A stretch of 64,000 nucleotides of DNA, from positions 1-64,000 of the forward strand of contig JAGOAJ010000012.1 in NCBI GenBank assembly GCA_017983955.1, read 5' to 3'. Source of the DNA: Burkholderiaceae bacterium. GTDB lineage: Bacteria > Pseudomonadota > Gammaproteobacteria > Burkholderiales > Burkholderiaceae_B. Below, one piece after another: positions 8,638 through 16,898 of the stretch. Positions within the stretch are counted from its first letter, which is position 1. Every line of letters begins with the position of its first letter. Below the pieces are notes generated by a model that was not told the DNA's origin, searched no databases, and saw nothing but the letters and a program-made list of their open reading frames with translations. The position numbers and the translations under genes are program-made.

Positions 8638-9627
8638 TTATTTCAACGCGGTAATCAACTGGTCGGCATTCCAGCGCATCATGCCCAGGTAGGTAGAGGC
8701 TGGCTGACCGGTCTGCGCCAAAGCATCTGAATACAGGGTGCCGCCCACCACCGCGCCAGTTTCACGGGCGATTTGGCTGACCAGCTTGGCACTGCTGACA
8801 TTTTCGATAAATACAGCGGCGATCTGTTCCTGGCGAACCCTATCAATAATTGTAGCCACGTCCTTGGCCGATGGCTCGGCCTGGCTGGCCACGCCGGTCG
8901 CAGAAATAAACTGTACGCCGTAAGCCTGGCCAAAATAGGCAAAGGCATCATGCGATGTAATAACTTTACGGCGCTGAGGCGGTATTAAGGCTATAGCCGC
9001 CTTGATGTCCTGATCCATAACCTGAATGCGAGCGATATAGTTGCTGGCATTGGCTAGGTATTCTGCAGCATGAGCGGGATCGGCCCGGCTCAAGCCTGCT
9101 GCAATATTCTGTACATAAACCACCCCGTTTTGCAGGGACTGCCAGGCGTGGGGGTCAGTGTCACCGTGATTATGACCATGATCGTGATCGTGATCCTGAT
9201 CCTGATCGTGGTCCTGTTCCTGTTCCGACTCGCTTAGTTTTCGAGCCACGATGCCGGTAGAGGCTACAATTTTCTCGCCTTTAAACTGAGCAGACTGCAG
9301 CATGCCAGCCAGCCAGGTCTCGAAGTCCAGCCCGTTGACCACCAGAACCTGGGCGGCAGCCAGCGCTTTGACGTCACGCGGCGAGGGTTCAAAGGAATGG
9401 GCATCGCTGTCAGGACCGACGATGGTGGACAACGCAATGTGCTGACCACCCACTTCCTTGACCATGTCTGCCAATATAGAGAAACTTGCCACCACCCTTA
9501 AGGGCTGATCCTGGGCACTGGCTGTGCCCCAGGGGGCTACCAGCAGTAAAGCCATAGACAGCAAGACGGCAGTTAAGCGGGCATGCACCGGGCTATCGTA
9601 GGTAGCACGAAAAAAACGCCATATCAT
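8638..9627 (-). CDS. znuA: Zinc ABC transporter periplasmic binding protein
   Basis: The periplasmic receptor for high-affinity zinc import. It has 329 residues with a signal sequence (hydrophobic stretch about 16-38, ending ASAQD). It belongs to the cluster A-I metal-binding family: H77 in DSDAHSFEP and H160 in DPHAW are expected ligands. Between them (about 136-155) lies the His/Asp-rich flexible loop typical of ZnuA (QDHDHDHGHNHGD). The ATG at 9627 overlaps the stop of the permease gene (TAATG), so translation is coupled. It is the last gene of the znu operon, under the Zur box at 11423-11444. Zinc is preferred over manganese because of the loop and the Zur context. Confidence 0.93.
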   Translation of the reverse strand: MIWRFFRATYDSPVHARLTAVLLSMALLLVAPWGTASAQDQPLRVVASFSILADMVKEVGGQHIALSTIVGPDSDAHSFEPSPRDVKALAAAQVLVVNGLDFETWLAGMLQSAQFKGEKIVASTGIVARKLSESEQEQDHDQDQDHDHDHGHNHGDTDPHAWQSLQNGVVYVQNIAAGLSRADPAHAAEYLANASNYIARIQVMDQDIKAAIALIPPQRRKVITSHDAFAYFGQAYGVQFISATGVASQAEPSAKDVATIIDRVRQEQIAAVFIENVSSAKLVSQIARETGAVVGGTLYSDALAQTGQPASTYLGMMRWNADQLITALK

Positions 9628-10529
9628 TATTGTGACTCCGTAAAGCGCGACAGACGGCGTCGCCTGGCGCTGGCTTGGCGGGCGGCCTGCAGTAAGCCTC
9701 CCATAGGGCCGAAAAAAATCGAGAAAAAATAAACCAGACCTGCTGCCAGGATGATGGCGGGCGACGCCGGCACATTCACGTGATAAGAAAACAATAAGCC
9801 CGCATAACAGGCTAAAGCGCCTATGGCTGCTGACAACACCATTTGTCTACCCACCGAGCGCACCCAAAAACGCGCCGCCGTAGCAGGCAACATCATGATG
9901 CCCACCACCATCAAGGTACCCAGCACCTGAAACCCCGCAACCAAGGTCATCACCAGCAGCACCAGAAAAGTCATATGAACCACGGTGCCCATCCCGCCTT
10001 CGCCACGCAAAAACAAAGGGTCCAGGGTTTCAACCACTAAGGGGCGCAGGATTAAGGCCAAGGTCACCAAAGTGACACTGGACGTGATGGTGACCAGCAG
10101 CAGCGAGGCATCGTCCAGGCCTAGCACCGTGCCAAACAGCACGTGGATCAAGTCCATATTCGATCCGCGCAAGGACACCAACAAAACGCCTAATCCTAGA
10201 GAAACCAGATAAAAGGCTGCAAAGCTGGCGTCCTCGCGCTGTGGCGTCAAACGCGCCACCAGACCGGCCAGCATGGCGACCACCAAACCAGTAATCATGC
10301 CGCCCAGGGCCATGGCTGTCAGTGACAGGCCTGCGGTTAGAAAGCCCACCGCCACGCCAGGCAATATGGCGTGTGCCATTGCATCGCCCATTAGGCTCAT
10401 GCGACGCAACACCAGAAACACACCCAAGGGGCCAGCCGCGAAAGCTAGCGCGAACGAACCTGCCAAGGCGCGGCGCATAAAACCGTAATCGATGAAAGGC
10501 CCAAGCAGGATATCCAGCAACCAGCTCAT
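9627..10529 (-). CDS. znuB: Zinc ABC transporter permease
   Basis: An ABC-3 family inner-membrane permease of about 300 residues with multiple transmembrane segments. The start is the ATG at 10529 (MSWLLDILLGPFIDYGFMRR), which overlaps the znuC stop by ATGA. The family block VLRRMSLMGDAMAHAILPGV is clearly present (the coupling region to the ATPase). Its stop overlaps the znuA start. It forms the membrane channel with ZnuC as the motor and ZnuA as receptor. Confidence 0.92.
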   Translation of the reverse strand: MSWLLDILLGPFIDYGFMRRALAGSFALAFAAGPLGVFLVLRRMSLMGDAMAHAILPGVAVGFLTAGLSLTAMALGGMITGLVVAMLAGLVARLTPQREDASFAAFYLVSLGLGVLLVSLRGSNMDLIHVLFGTVLGLDDASLLLVTITSSVTLVTLALILRPLVVETLDPLFLRGEGGMGTVVHMTFLVLLVMTLVAGFQVLGTLMVVGIMMLPATAARFWVRSVGRQMVLSAAIGALACYAGLLFSYHVNVPASPAIILAAGLVYFFSIFFGPMGGLLQAARQASARRRRLSRFTESQ

Positions 10530-11236
10530 TGAAAGTCCCCAGCACACAGATGACGGGCCAGATGCAGGTTTTCGGGGGTAAGCACCTGCTCAGTCGGCCC
10601 CCAAGCCACCACCTGACGGGCCAACAGCAAGGTCTGGGGAAAATGCGCCCTGACCATATCCAGATCGTGCAAAACCGCTATCAGGGTACGGCCTTGCTGG
10701 TGCCAGCCCTGCATCAGCGCCAACAGGTCATCTGTAGTGTGGCGATCAACAGCGGCAAAGGGCTCGTCCAACAGCAGGGTCTTGGCATCGTGCATCATGA
10801 GGCGCGCAAATAAAGCACGTTGCAATTGCCCGCCTGACAGGGTGCCAATAATGCGCGCGCCAAAGTCCCCTAGACCGACAGCGTCCAAGGCCGACTGCAC
10901 GCGGTCATGATCCTTGGCGGCAAAGCCGCGCCACGGCCCCACACGACGCCAGGCGCCCATGGCTACCAAGTCATAGACGCTGATGGGGAAGCTGCGATCC
11001 AGTTCGCCGGCTTGCGGTAGGCAGGCGACATGATCCCGTGAGTCACCCCCTATGCGTATATGACCGCGCACCGGGCTGACCTGCCCCATAATGCCTTTGA
11101 TCAGGGTAGATTTACCGGCGCCATTAGGCCCTACCACTGCGGTCAGGGAGCCAGTGGCGAACACGCCGCTGATGTCTCGTACTGCAACACGGTCGCGCCA
11201 GCCTAGTGACACCTGGTCCAAAGCGATGGCCGTCAT
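10526..11236 (-). CDS. znuC: Zinc ABC transporter ATP-binding protein
   Basis: The 236-residue ATPase of the zinc importer. The start is the ATG at 11236 (MTAIALDQVSLGWRDRVAV). A longer frame upstream belongs to another gene. It has Walker A GPNGAGKST, a Q-loop at LPQAGELDRSFP, signature LSGGQLQR, Walker B TLLLDEPF and the switch His in VLHDLDMV. Its start overlaps the stop of a small upstream membrane-protein gene by ATGA, and its stop overlaps the znuB start, so four genes are chained by overlapping codons. Confidence 0.93.
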   Translation of the reverse strand: MTAIALDQVSLGWRDRVAVRDISGVFATGSLTAVVGPNGAGKSTLIKGIMGQVSPVRGHIRIGGDSRDHVACLPQAGELDRSFPISVYDLVAMGAWRRVGPWRGFAAKDHDRVQSALDAVGLGDFGARIIGTLSGGQLQRALFARLMMHDAKTLLLDEPFAAVDRHTTDDLLALMQGWHQQGRTLIAVLHDLDMVRAHFPQTLLLARQVVAWGPTEQVLTPENLHLARHLCAGDFQ

Positions 11237-11397
11237 AGTGCGGCGTTCCACCACCAACCCATAGCCCAACCGGTCAGCGCCCAAAGCAACAGCACCGCTA
11301 ACAACACGCGTGCCATGCGAGCCACAGACGAGTCCAGCAAGGCGGAGCCGCAATAAGGGCGTGTACTGCGGCGAAACGGCACAGGGAAACGGGGCAT
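11233..11397 (-). CDS. 54-residue single-helix membrane protein at the head of the znu operon
   Basis: A short open frame runs on the minus strand from an ATG at 11397 (MPRFPVPFRRSTRPY) to a TGA that overlaps the znuC ATG. Residues about 27-48 (ARVLLAVLLLWALTGWAMGW) form one strong hydrophobic helix, with a basic N-terminal region (inside by the positive-inside rule) and WWWN at the end. The exact ATGA junction with znuC and its position 26 bases downstream of the Zur box suggest a real first cistron. I do not recognise the family. It may be an accessory subunit or a leader peptide that couples translation. The protein's existence is inferred from sequence alone. Confidence 0.6.
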   Translation of the reverse strand: MPRFPVPFRRSTRPYCGSALLDSSVARMARVLLAVLLLWALTGWAMGWWWNAAL

Positions 11398-11422
11398 AAG
11401 GGTATATAGAGAAATTCGGCTA

Positions 11423-11444
11423 GAAGTGTTATGTTATAACATTC
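11423..11444. promoter_or_regulatory. Zur operator
   Basis: A palindrome with the core ATGTTATAACATAACA (read on the minus strand) lies between the divergent znu operon and zur. It closely resembles the known Zur box upstream of E. coli znuC (ATGTTATAATATCAC core). Its position 29 bases before the zur ATG and 26 bases before the first znu cistron suits repression of both directions when zinc is sufficient. Recognised by pattern. No binding data. Confidence 0.8.
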
Positions 11445-11472
11445 GCAGAATTTTTACCACAGGGATACTGCC

Positions 11473-11937
11473 ATGCCCCGCCCCCATACACATACGATAG
11501 TTACCGTGGCCAACCAGCTAGACACTGCCCAAGCCCTATGCCAGGAACGCGGCACCCGCCTGACGCCCATACGCCGCCAGGTCCTGGAAATACTGCTTAC
11601 CGAGCATCGCAGCTTGAAGGCCTATGAATTGCTGGACCTGATACGCAACGTCCAAGCCGGCGCCGCGCCCCCTACGGTTTATAGGGCACTGGATTTTCTG
11701 GTGGAACAAGGGCTTGTGCATAGACTGGACGCCATTAACGCCTGGTCTGCCTGCATGGATGCCGCTGGCGAGCCCCATGATTTGCTGGTGGTCTGCACCC
11801 GTTGTGGCGCGGTCGCTGAACTTAGCGATCCCGACTTAAAACACCAGCTGGCACAGAAGGTCGCTAATACCGGCTTTGTACTGTCCAGCCATGAAACCGA
11901 ATTGCGTGGCTTATGCCTAGCCTGCCATGAAGCATAA
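11473..11937 (+). CDS. zur: Zinc uptake regulator Zur (Fur family)
   Basis: A 154-residue Fur-family repressor that senses zinc and turns off uptake genes. The N-terminal winged helix includes RGTRLTPIRRQVLEIL and APPTVYRALDFL (recognition helix). The structural zinc site is formed by two C-x2-C pairs, C108/C111 and C148/C151. H102 in GEPHDLL lies in the sensory region. It is divergent from the znu operon over a shared Zur box, so it probably also represses itself. Confidence 0.92.
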   Translation: MPRPHTHTIVTVANQLDTAQALCQERGTRLTPIRRQVLEILLTEHRSLKAYELLDLIRNVQAGAAPPTVYRALDFLVEQGLVHRLDAINAWSACMDAAGEPHDLLVVCTRCGAVAELSDPDLKHQLAQKVANTGFVLSSHETELRGLCLACHEA

Positions 11938-12028
11938 AGATATTATCTTCATGCCTCATGGCACACAGGGGTCAAACAGTATATATTCGCTGATCTGCCT
12001 GTAACATGCTGGTAAAGTCGCTTGCCAA

Positions 12029-12056
12029 TTGATTGTTTTGGTGTTTGCTGTAATAT
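12029..12056 (+). promoter_or_regulatory. Possible sigma-70 promoter for the COG0523 gene
   Basis: TTGATT (12029-12034) and TAATAT (12051-12056) are spaced by 16 bases, about 117 bases before the start codon at 12173. The gap 11938-12172 otherwise holds a hairpin with 7-bp arms (GCAGGTG/CACCTGC, 12138-12156) shortly before the gene. No second Zur palindrome was seen there. Tentative. Confidence 0.3.
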
Positions 12057-12172
12057 CCGCGCTGTGCTGTAATCGCACGTTGAATTTTAGCGTGGCGCCA
12101 CCTGGCCTAAATGGCTTGCCGCCGCCACTACCAGCAGCAGGTGTTTATCACCTGCGTTTAGCGAGGTCTGTA

Positions 12173-13276
12173 ATGAAAGCCGCTATCAAACCTAACGACA
12201 TGGTGCCTGTCACAATACTGACGGGCTTTCTAGGCGCAGGTAAAACCACACTACTTAAACGCATACTGTCTGAATACCACGGTCGCCGCATTGCCGTTAT
12301 TGAAAACGAGTTCGGTCCAGAAAGCATAGACAACGAACTACTGGTTCAAGACAGCGACGAAGAAATCATCGAGCTCAACAACGGTTGCATTTGTTGCACC
12401 GTTCGTGGCGACCTGATGCGCACCCTTAACGAATTGCGTACCAAACGCCAAGCTGGCGACATCAACTTCGAACGCGTCATCATAGAAACCACCGGGATGG
12501 CCAATCCGGGGCCAGTGTGCCAGACGTTTTTCATGGACGACGATATCGCCGAGTACTACCGCCTGGATGCCGTAGTCACGGTGGTTGACGCCAAGCACGG
12601 AATGGCGACCCTGGATGCCCAGGAAGAAGCTCAAAAGCAGGTTGGCTTTGCCGATCGCCTGCTGGTCTCCAAAAAAGACCTGGTCAACGACATCGACTAC
12701 CAGGCCTTGCGTGCCCGCTTGGTGCGCATCAATCCGCGCGCCTCCATTACCCCCGTCAATTTCGGTGAAACCGACCTGACGGCACTGATGGATATCAGCG
12801 GCTTTAATTTGAATACCATCCTGGATATCGATCCCGACTTCCTGGCTGACGACCACCCCGACGCGGCCCATGATCATGACCACCATCATGCGCATGACCA
12901 TAGCCACGACGATCACGAACACGCTGGCGAATGTGGAGCCCATTGTGGGCATACGCATCACCACCACCCGGCGCACAATGACGAAATTTCCGCCTTCGTT
13001 TTCCGCTCCAAAAAAGCGTTCAATCCAGATCGCCTTGAAGAATTCCTTAACGGTATTATTCAAGTCTATGGGCCTGATCTGCTGCGCTACAAAGGCATCC
13101 TGTATATTAAAGGCGCAAACCGCCGCATGCTTTTCCAAGGCGTCCACATGATGATGGGTGCGGAGCCTGGAAAACCCTGGCTGTCCAGTGAAAAACCTAA
13201 TACCCGCATGGTGTTCATTGGCCGTAAACTACCCCAGGAAATATTTACCCGGGGTTTGGAACAATGTCTGGCCTGA
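12173..13276 (+). CDS. COG0523 (CobW/YjiA-type) GTPase, probable zinc metallochaperone
   Basis: A 367-residue G3E-family GTPase. The start is the ATG at 12173 (MKAAIKPNDMVPVTILTGF); the upstream frame is not conserved-looking. The P-loop GFLGAGKTT is at 18-26. The CxCC metal motif is at C72, C74, C75 (GCICC). A long His/Asp-rich segment (about 228-266, e.g. HDHDHHHAHDHSHDDHEH) ends in CGAHCGHTHHHH. These are hallmarks of zinc-related members such as ZigA and ZagA, thought to deliver zinc to client proteins in limitation. Its location between zur and dksA supports zinc over cobalamin metabolism. The substrate metal is inferred. Confidence 0.85.
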   Translation: MKAAIKPNDMVPVTILTGFLGAGKTTLLKRILSEYHGRRIAVIENEFGPESIDNELLVQDSDEEIIELNNGCICCTVRGDLMRTLNELRTKRQAGDINFERVIIETTGMANPGPVCQTFFMDDDIAEYYRLDAVVTVVDAKHGMATLDAQEEAQKQVGFADRLLVSKKDLVNDIDYQALRARLVRINPRASITPVNFGETDLTALMDISGFNLNTILDIDPDFLADDHPDAAHDHDHHHAHDHSHDDHEHAGECGAHCGHTHHHHPAHNDEISAFVFRSKKAFNPDRLEEFLNGIIQVYGPDLLRYKGILYIKGANRRMLFQGVHMMMGAEPGKPWLSSEKPNTRMVFIGRKLPQEIFTRGLEQCLA

Positions 13277-13346
13277 CCATAAGTCAGCCCACATGAGCTA
13301 CAGGCCTGGGGCAAACGCACCAGCATTACAAAAAAGAGGACACATC

Positions 13347-13790
13347 ATGGCAAATAAACCAGCCGCCGCTACAGACCAAAACTTGGTCCTGACAGAAGAA
13401 AAATTATTAGCCATGCCGGAAGACGATTACATGAACGAAGCACAACGTGCTTTCTTTCGAAATCGCCTTAAGCAGCTAGAAGCCGAGATTCTGGCTAACG
13501 CCGGAACCACAACGGAAAACCTGCGCGAAACCCAATTCGTGCCCGACCCAGCCGACCGCGCCACCATCGAAGAAGAGCACGCTCTGGAATTGCGTACACG
13601 CGATCGTGAACGCAAACTGCTCAAAAAGGTCCAGCAATCACTGGCCCTGATCGATTCAGGTGAATATGGCTGGTGCGAGGAAACTGGCGAACCTATAGGT
13701 TTGGCTCGTTTATTGGCCAGACCTACAGCGAACCTGTCGCTGGAAGCCCAGGAACGCCGCGAAATGCGTCAAAAACTGTACGGCGACTAA
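13347..13790 (+). CDS. dksA: DksA-type RNA polymerase-binding regulator with a degenerate zinc finger
   Basis: A 147-residue DksA that binds the RNA polymerase secondary channel and works with ppGpp. The start is the ATG at 13347, behind a good AAGAGGA site. The coiled-coil tip has the D67-x2-D70-x-A72 motif needed for activity. The C-terminal globular part keeps the finger spacing, but only the first of four positions is cysteine: C110, T113, S131, A134 (CEET ... SLEA). The zinc site is therefore probably absent, as in zinc-independent DksA2-type proteins. It is followed by a strong terminator. Neighbouring zinc genes make this relevant. Confidence 0.92.
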   Translation: MANKPAAATDQNLVLTEEKLLAMPEDDYMNEAQRAFFRNRLKQLEAEILANAGTTTENLRETQFVPDPADRATIEEEHALELRTRDRERKLLKKVQQSLALIDSGEYGWCEETGEPIGLARLLARPTANLSLEAQERREMRQKLYGD

Positions 13791-13822
13791 CACACTACGT
13801 CCGGTCGTCTATCTGCAGTAAC

Positions 13823-13856
13823 AAGGGGCGGCCTGATGGTCGCCCCTTGATCTTTT
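13823..13856 (+). terminator. Rho-independent terminator after dksA
   Basis: A hairpin with 8-bp arms AAGGGGCG (13823-13830) and CGCCCCTT (13841-13848), followed by GATCTTTT. It is placed 33 bases after the dksA stop and before hslV. Confidence 0.85.
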
Positions 13857-13894
13857 ACGGATCATCCCCAACTAGTTACTTCAAAGGAAGATCC

Positions 13895-14428
13895 ATGGAA
13901 CAATTTCACGCTACCACCATTATTTGTGTCCGTCGCGGCGATCAAGTCGCTATGGGCGGCGATGGCCAGGTCACTCTGGGCAACATCGTCATCAAGGGCA
14001 CTGCGCGCAAACTGCGCCGCCTATATCACGACAAAATCCTGGCAGGCTTCGCCGGCGCAACCGCCGATGCATTCACGTTACAGGAACGCTTCGAGGCCAA
14101 GCTGGAAAAACATCAAGGCAACTTGATGCGAGCTGCCGTCGAATTAACCCGCGACTGGCGTACCGACCGCGTCCTGCGCCGCCTGGAAGCCATGCTTATT
14201 GTGGCTGACCGCGAAAACACCCTGGTACTCACTGGCAACGGTGATGTGCTGGAACCCGAAAACGGTATTGCCGCTATCGGTTCAGGAGGCGCTTACGCGC
14301 AATCTGCAGCCCTGGCTTTGATTAAAAACACAGAGATGGCCCCAGCCGACATCGTCAAGAAGTCGCTGGAAATCGCAGGCGACCTCTGTATCTACACCAA
14401 TCAAAACCACATCGTCGAAACACTTTAG
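13895..14428 (+). CDS. hslV: ATP-dependent protease peptidase subunit HslV
   Basis: The threonine peptidase ring of the HslUV (ClpYQ) protease. It has 177 residues, starting at the ATG at 13895 behind AAAGGAAG. The N-terminus [17 protein letters not shown] carries a six-residue leader before the catalytic Thr, exposed by processing. [10 protein letters not shown] and KLEKHQGNL are usual family segments. It is followed by hslU after 30 bases. The frame is open further upstream over dksA but that part is not family sequence. Confidence 0.95.
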   Translation: MEQFHATTIICVRRGDQVAMGGDGQVTLGNIVIKGTARKLRRLYHDKILAGFAGATADAFTLQERFEAKLEKHQGNLMRAAVELTRDWRTDRVLRRLEAMLIVADRENTLVLTGNGDVLEPENGIAAIGSGGAYAQSAALALIKNTEMAPADIVKKSLEIAGDLCIYTNQNHIVETL

Positions 14429-14458
14429 GCTCCTGCCTGCGCTACAGAGTACGTCATC

Positions 14459-15790
14459 ATGTCAGCTACCACCATGACTCCCGGAGAAATCGTCTCCGAG
14501 CTCGACAAGAACATTGTCGGACAGGACAGAGCCAAACGTTCCGTCGCCGTTGCCTTGCGCAGCCGGTGGCGTCGCATGCAGGTTCCTGAGCCTCTACGGC
14601 ACGAAATCGTGCCAAAAAACATTTTAATGATAGGCCCTACGGGTGTCGGAAAAACAGAAATTGCCCGCCGCCTGGCCAAGCTGGCCAACGCGCCTTTCAT
14701 CAAAATCGAAGCCACAAAATTTACCGAAGTTGGTTACGTAGGTCGCGATGTAGACACCATCATCCGCGACCTTATTGAAATATCCATCAAACAGACCCGC
14801 GACGTTGAAATGCGTCGTGTGCGCGCCCAGGCCCAGGACGCCGCTGAAGACCGCATCCTGGACGTGCTAATAGCCCCACCGCGTAACGCCCAAGGCGAAC
14901 CCGTACGCGAAGAAAACAGCGCCCGCCAGACCTTTCGCAAACGACTGCGCGAAGGCACCATAGACGATATGCAACTGGAAATCGATGTTGCCCAGTCAGC
15001 ACCGCATATGGAAATCATGGCGCCTCCCGGCATGGAGGAAATGACCGAACAGCTCAAAGGTATGTTCGCCGGCATGGGTGGCGAGCGCAAAAAAACACGC
15101 AAGATGTCGGTCAAGGAAGCCTTTAAGCTACTGACCGAAGAAGAAGCCTCCAAACGCATCAACGAAGATGACCTGCGCGGCGTAGCCATCACCAACGCCG
15201 AGCAAAACGGTATCGTTTTCCTGGATGAAATCGATAAAATCGCCAACCGCCAGGAACATTCCGGTGGCGATGTATCGCGCCAGGGGGTACAGCGCGACCT
15301 GTTGCCGCTGGTCGAGGGCACCACAGTCAACACCAAATACGGCGTAGTACGTACCGACCACATTCTGTTTATTGCGTCGGGCGCCTTTCACTTGGCCAAG
15401 CCTTCTGACCTGATCCCTGAACTTCAGGGGCGTTTTCCTATCCGCGTAGAGCTGGACTCGCTAACCGCCGAAGACTTCGTACGTATACTGCGCGAGACCG
15501 ATTCATCGCTGACCAAGCAATATGCGGCCTTACTGGCCACCGAAGACGTGACGCTGGACTTCACTGACGAAGGCGTCAAGCGGCTAGCTGAGCTGGCTTT
15601 TGAGGTCAATGAGCGTGACGAAAACATAGGCGCCAGACGCCTGTATACCGTCATGGAAAAGCTGTTAGAAGACTTATCGTTTGATGCCACCGCCAGCAGC
15701 GCCCAAACCGTGGTGGTGGACGCGGCCTATGTCAACAAACAGCTGGAAGAAACCGCCAAAAGCCAGGACCTGGCTCGCTACGTTTTATAG
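14459..15790 (+). CDS. hslU: ATP-dependent protease ATPase subunit HslU
   Basis: The AAA+ unfoldase that feeds HslV. It has 443 residues, the normal length. The N-terminus [16 protein letters not shown], Walker [10 protein letters not shown], the inserted I-domain (about 110-245), Walker [12 protein letters not shown], and the sensor/arginine-finger part ending DLARYVL, whose extreme C-terminus docks into HslV, are all present. It forms an operon with hslV. Confidence 0.96.
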   Translation: MSATTMTPGEIVSELDKNIVGQDRAKRSVAVALRSRWRRMQVPEPLRHEIVPKNILMIGPTGVGKTEIARRLAKLANAPFIKIEATKFTEVGYVGRDVDTIIRDLIEISIKQTRDVEMRRVRAQAQDAAEDRILDVLIAPPRNAQGEPVREENSARQTFRKRLREGTIDDMQLEIDVAQSAPHMEIMAPPGMEEMTEQLKGMFAGMGGERKKTRKMSVKEAFKLLTEEEASKRINEDDLRGVAITNAEQNGIVFLDEIDKIANRQEHSGGDVSRQGVQRDLLPLVEGTTVNTKYGVVRTDHILFIASGAFHLAKPSDLIPELQGRFPIRVELDSLTAEDFVRILRETDSSLTKQYAALLATEDVTLDFTDEGVKRLAELAFEVNERDENIGARRLYTVMEKLLEDLSFDATASSAQTVVVDAAYVNKQLEETAKSQDLARYVL

Positions 15791-15810
15791 GGCGCAGCCA
15801 CTCACTTAGA

Positions 15811-15931
15811 AAGCGTGTCGCGAGACATTTTCTTGCAAATGACTGCTACGCAGTCATTTACTTCGAAAGCTTGCCACGTGTCGTATGACATTTTCTTGCA
15901 AATGGCTGCTACGCAGTCATTTACTTCGAAA
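15811..15931. repeat. Tandem 63-bp repeat with internal hairpin
   Basis: Two direct copies with a 63-base period: GTGTCG at 15815 and 15878, each followed by GACATTTTCTTGCAAATG, then CTGCTACGCAGTCAT and TTACTTCGAAA. Each contains a hairpin (AATGACTGC/GCAGTCATT with a 3-base loop in copy 1; one mismatch in copy 2). The second copy covers the last codons and stop of the CusF-like gene (15921), so the first looks like a duplication of that gene's 3' end. A partial third unit (CTTAGAAAGC) precedes. It could terminate transcription from both sides. Confidence 0.8.
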
Positions 15932-16220
15932 TTTTGGTGATGATGTATTGGTCATTTTCACGTTTGGCGGTGAATTTGACCTTGTCGCCAGGCTGTATAC
16001 CTGCCAACAGAGCGGCATCAATTCTATACACCAGCGACATGGCCGGTAGCTGCAAGTCGGCGATCGCGCCGTGCTTGATGGTGATCTTCCCTGCCTGCGC
16101 GTCTACACGGCGCACCTCTCCACTAGCGCTGGCCTCTTGGGCCACGGCATTGACGGAATACGCCGAGGCCAAGGCCAGGCTGGCAGCCAATACCTGCATA
16201 GTTCTTGAGTTGTGGATCAT
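15921..16220 (-). CDS. CusF-like periplasmic copper-binding protein
   Basis: A 99-residue exported protein with a signal sequence (about 1-27, cleavage near AVA-QE) and a small OB-fold domain. The segment KHGAIADLQLPAMSLVYR followed by GIQPGDKVKF matches the CusF/copper-tolerance family (His and Met ligands; the aromatic position usual in CusF is not obvious). It probably buffers Cu(I) or Ag(I) in the periplasm. It stands alone, without a CusABC or copper ATPase beside it. An internal ATG seven residues later is an alternative start. Confidence 0.75.
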   Translation of the reverse strand: MIHNSRTMQVLAASLALASAYSVNAVAQEASASGEVRRVDAQAGKITIKHGAIADLQLPAMSLVYRIDAALLAGIQPGDKVKFTAKRENDQYIITKISK

Positions 16221-16331
16221 AATGTTGAATACTCCTTCCCGGACATCCGGTAATTACAGTAGCGCCACACGCTATCGTTAGCACTACTGTTGCAACAGCA
16301 TAACGCTAAAACTCTACTCAAGGAAATCACT

Positions 16332-16874
16332 ATGGCCACACGTCTTTCTGTTATTACTACCCGCGGCGGCGATGGCGGTACCACGGGCCTAGGCGATGGC
16401 AGCCGCGTACCCAAAGACGCGCCACGTATTGCCGCCCTGGGCGATGTCGACGAACTAAATAGCGTGATTGGCGTACTGCGCACCGAAGACCTGCCCCAGG
16501 ATGTAGACACACTATTGGCGCAAATACAGAATGACTTGTTTGATATGGGCGCTGAACTATGTATTCCAGGCCATGTCGCCATGGCCGAAAAGCATGTGCT
16601 GTTCCTGGATGCCAGCCTGGCTCATTACAACGCTGATCTGGGCAAGCTGGCAGAATTCATATTGCCAGGCGGCACCCGCGCCGCTGCCCAGGCGCATATA
16701 GCGCGTACGGTATGTCGCCGCGCCGAACGCGCTGTCATCACGCTGGAGCATAGCGGTGACGCTGTTAACGCTCCGGTCAAGCAATACCTGAACCGTTTAT
16801 CTGACCTGTGCTTCGTCCTGGCCAGGGCACTGAACAAGCACGCTGGTTCACCCGATGTGTTGTGGGGCCGTTAA
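16332..16874 (+). CDS. Cob(I)alamin adenosyltransferase, PduO type
   Basis: Transfers the adenosyl group of ATP to cob(I)alamin to make adenosylcobalamin. The start is the ATG at 16332 (MATRLSVITTRGGDGGTTGL), behind AAGGAAATC. The ATP-binding N-terminus TRGGDGGTTGLGDGSRVPKD, the DELNS segment and CRRAERAV ... YLNRLSDLCFVLAR are diagnostic of the PduO/MMAB type. It has 180 residues. No other cobalamin gene is near. Confidence 0.92.
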   Translation: MATRLSVITTRGGDGGTTGLGDGSRVPKDAPRIAALGDVDELNSVIGVLRTEDLPQDVDTLLAQIQNDLFDMGAELCIPGHVAMAEKHVLFLDASLAHYNADLGKLAEFILPGGTRAAAQAHIARTVCRRAERAVITLEHSGDAVNAPVKQYLNRLSDLCFVLARALNKHAGSPDVLWGR

Positions 16875-16875
16875 T

Positions 16876-16898
16876 TAGGGTCTGTTTACAGACCTAAA
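16876..16898. terminator. Bidirectional hairpin between convergent genes
   Basis: TTAGGGTCTG TTTA CAGACCTAAA forms a hairpin (GGTCTG/CAGACC arms) in the 19-base gap between the cobalamin adenosyltransferase and the convergent CMD-family gene, partly over the latter's stop. It is short and lacks a strong T run. Confidence 0.5.

Noticed and set aside
8338-8730. 130-codon frame across the first 101-bp repeat
   Set aside because: It overlaps xerC, the repeat and znuA. Similarity to a frame at 27248-27442 is due to the repeat core, not to a shared protein.
12338-13147. 269-codon open frame on the minus strand
   Set aside because: It is the antisense shadow of the COG0523 GTPase. Its Val/Met-rich stretch comes from the reverse complement of the His-rich codons.
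13347-13790. Pseudogene status of dksA because three finger cysteines are missing
   Set aside because: Spacing, coiled-coil tip and ribosome-binding site are intact, and similar zinc-free DksA proteins are known to be functional.
15811-15931. CRISPR-like array
   Set aside because: Only two units with a 63-base period, no uniform spacers, and the unit contains the end of a gene.
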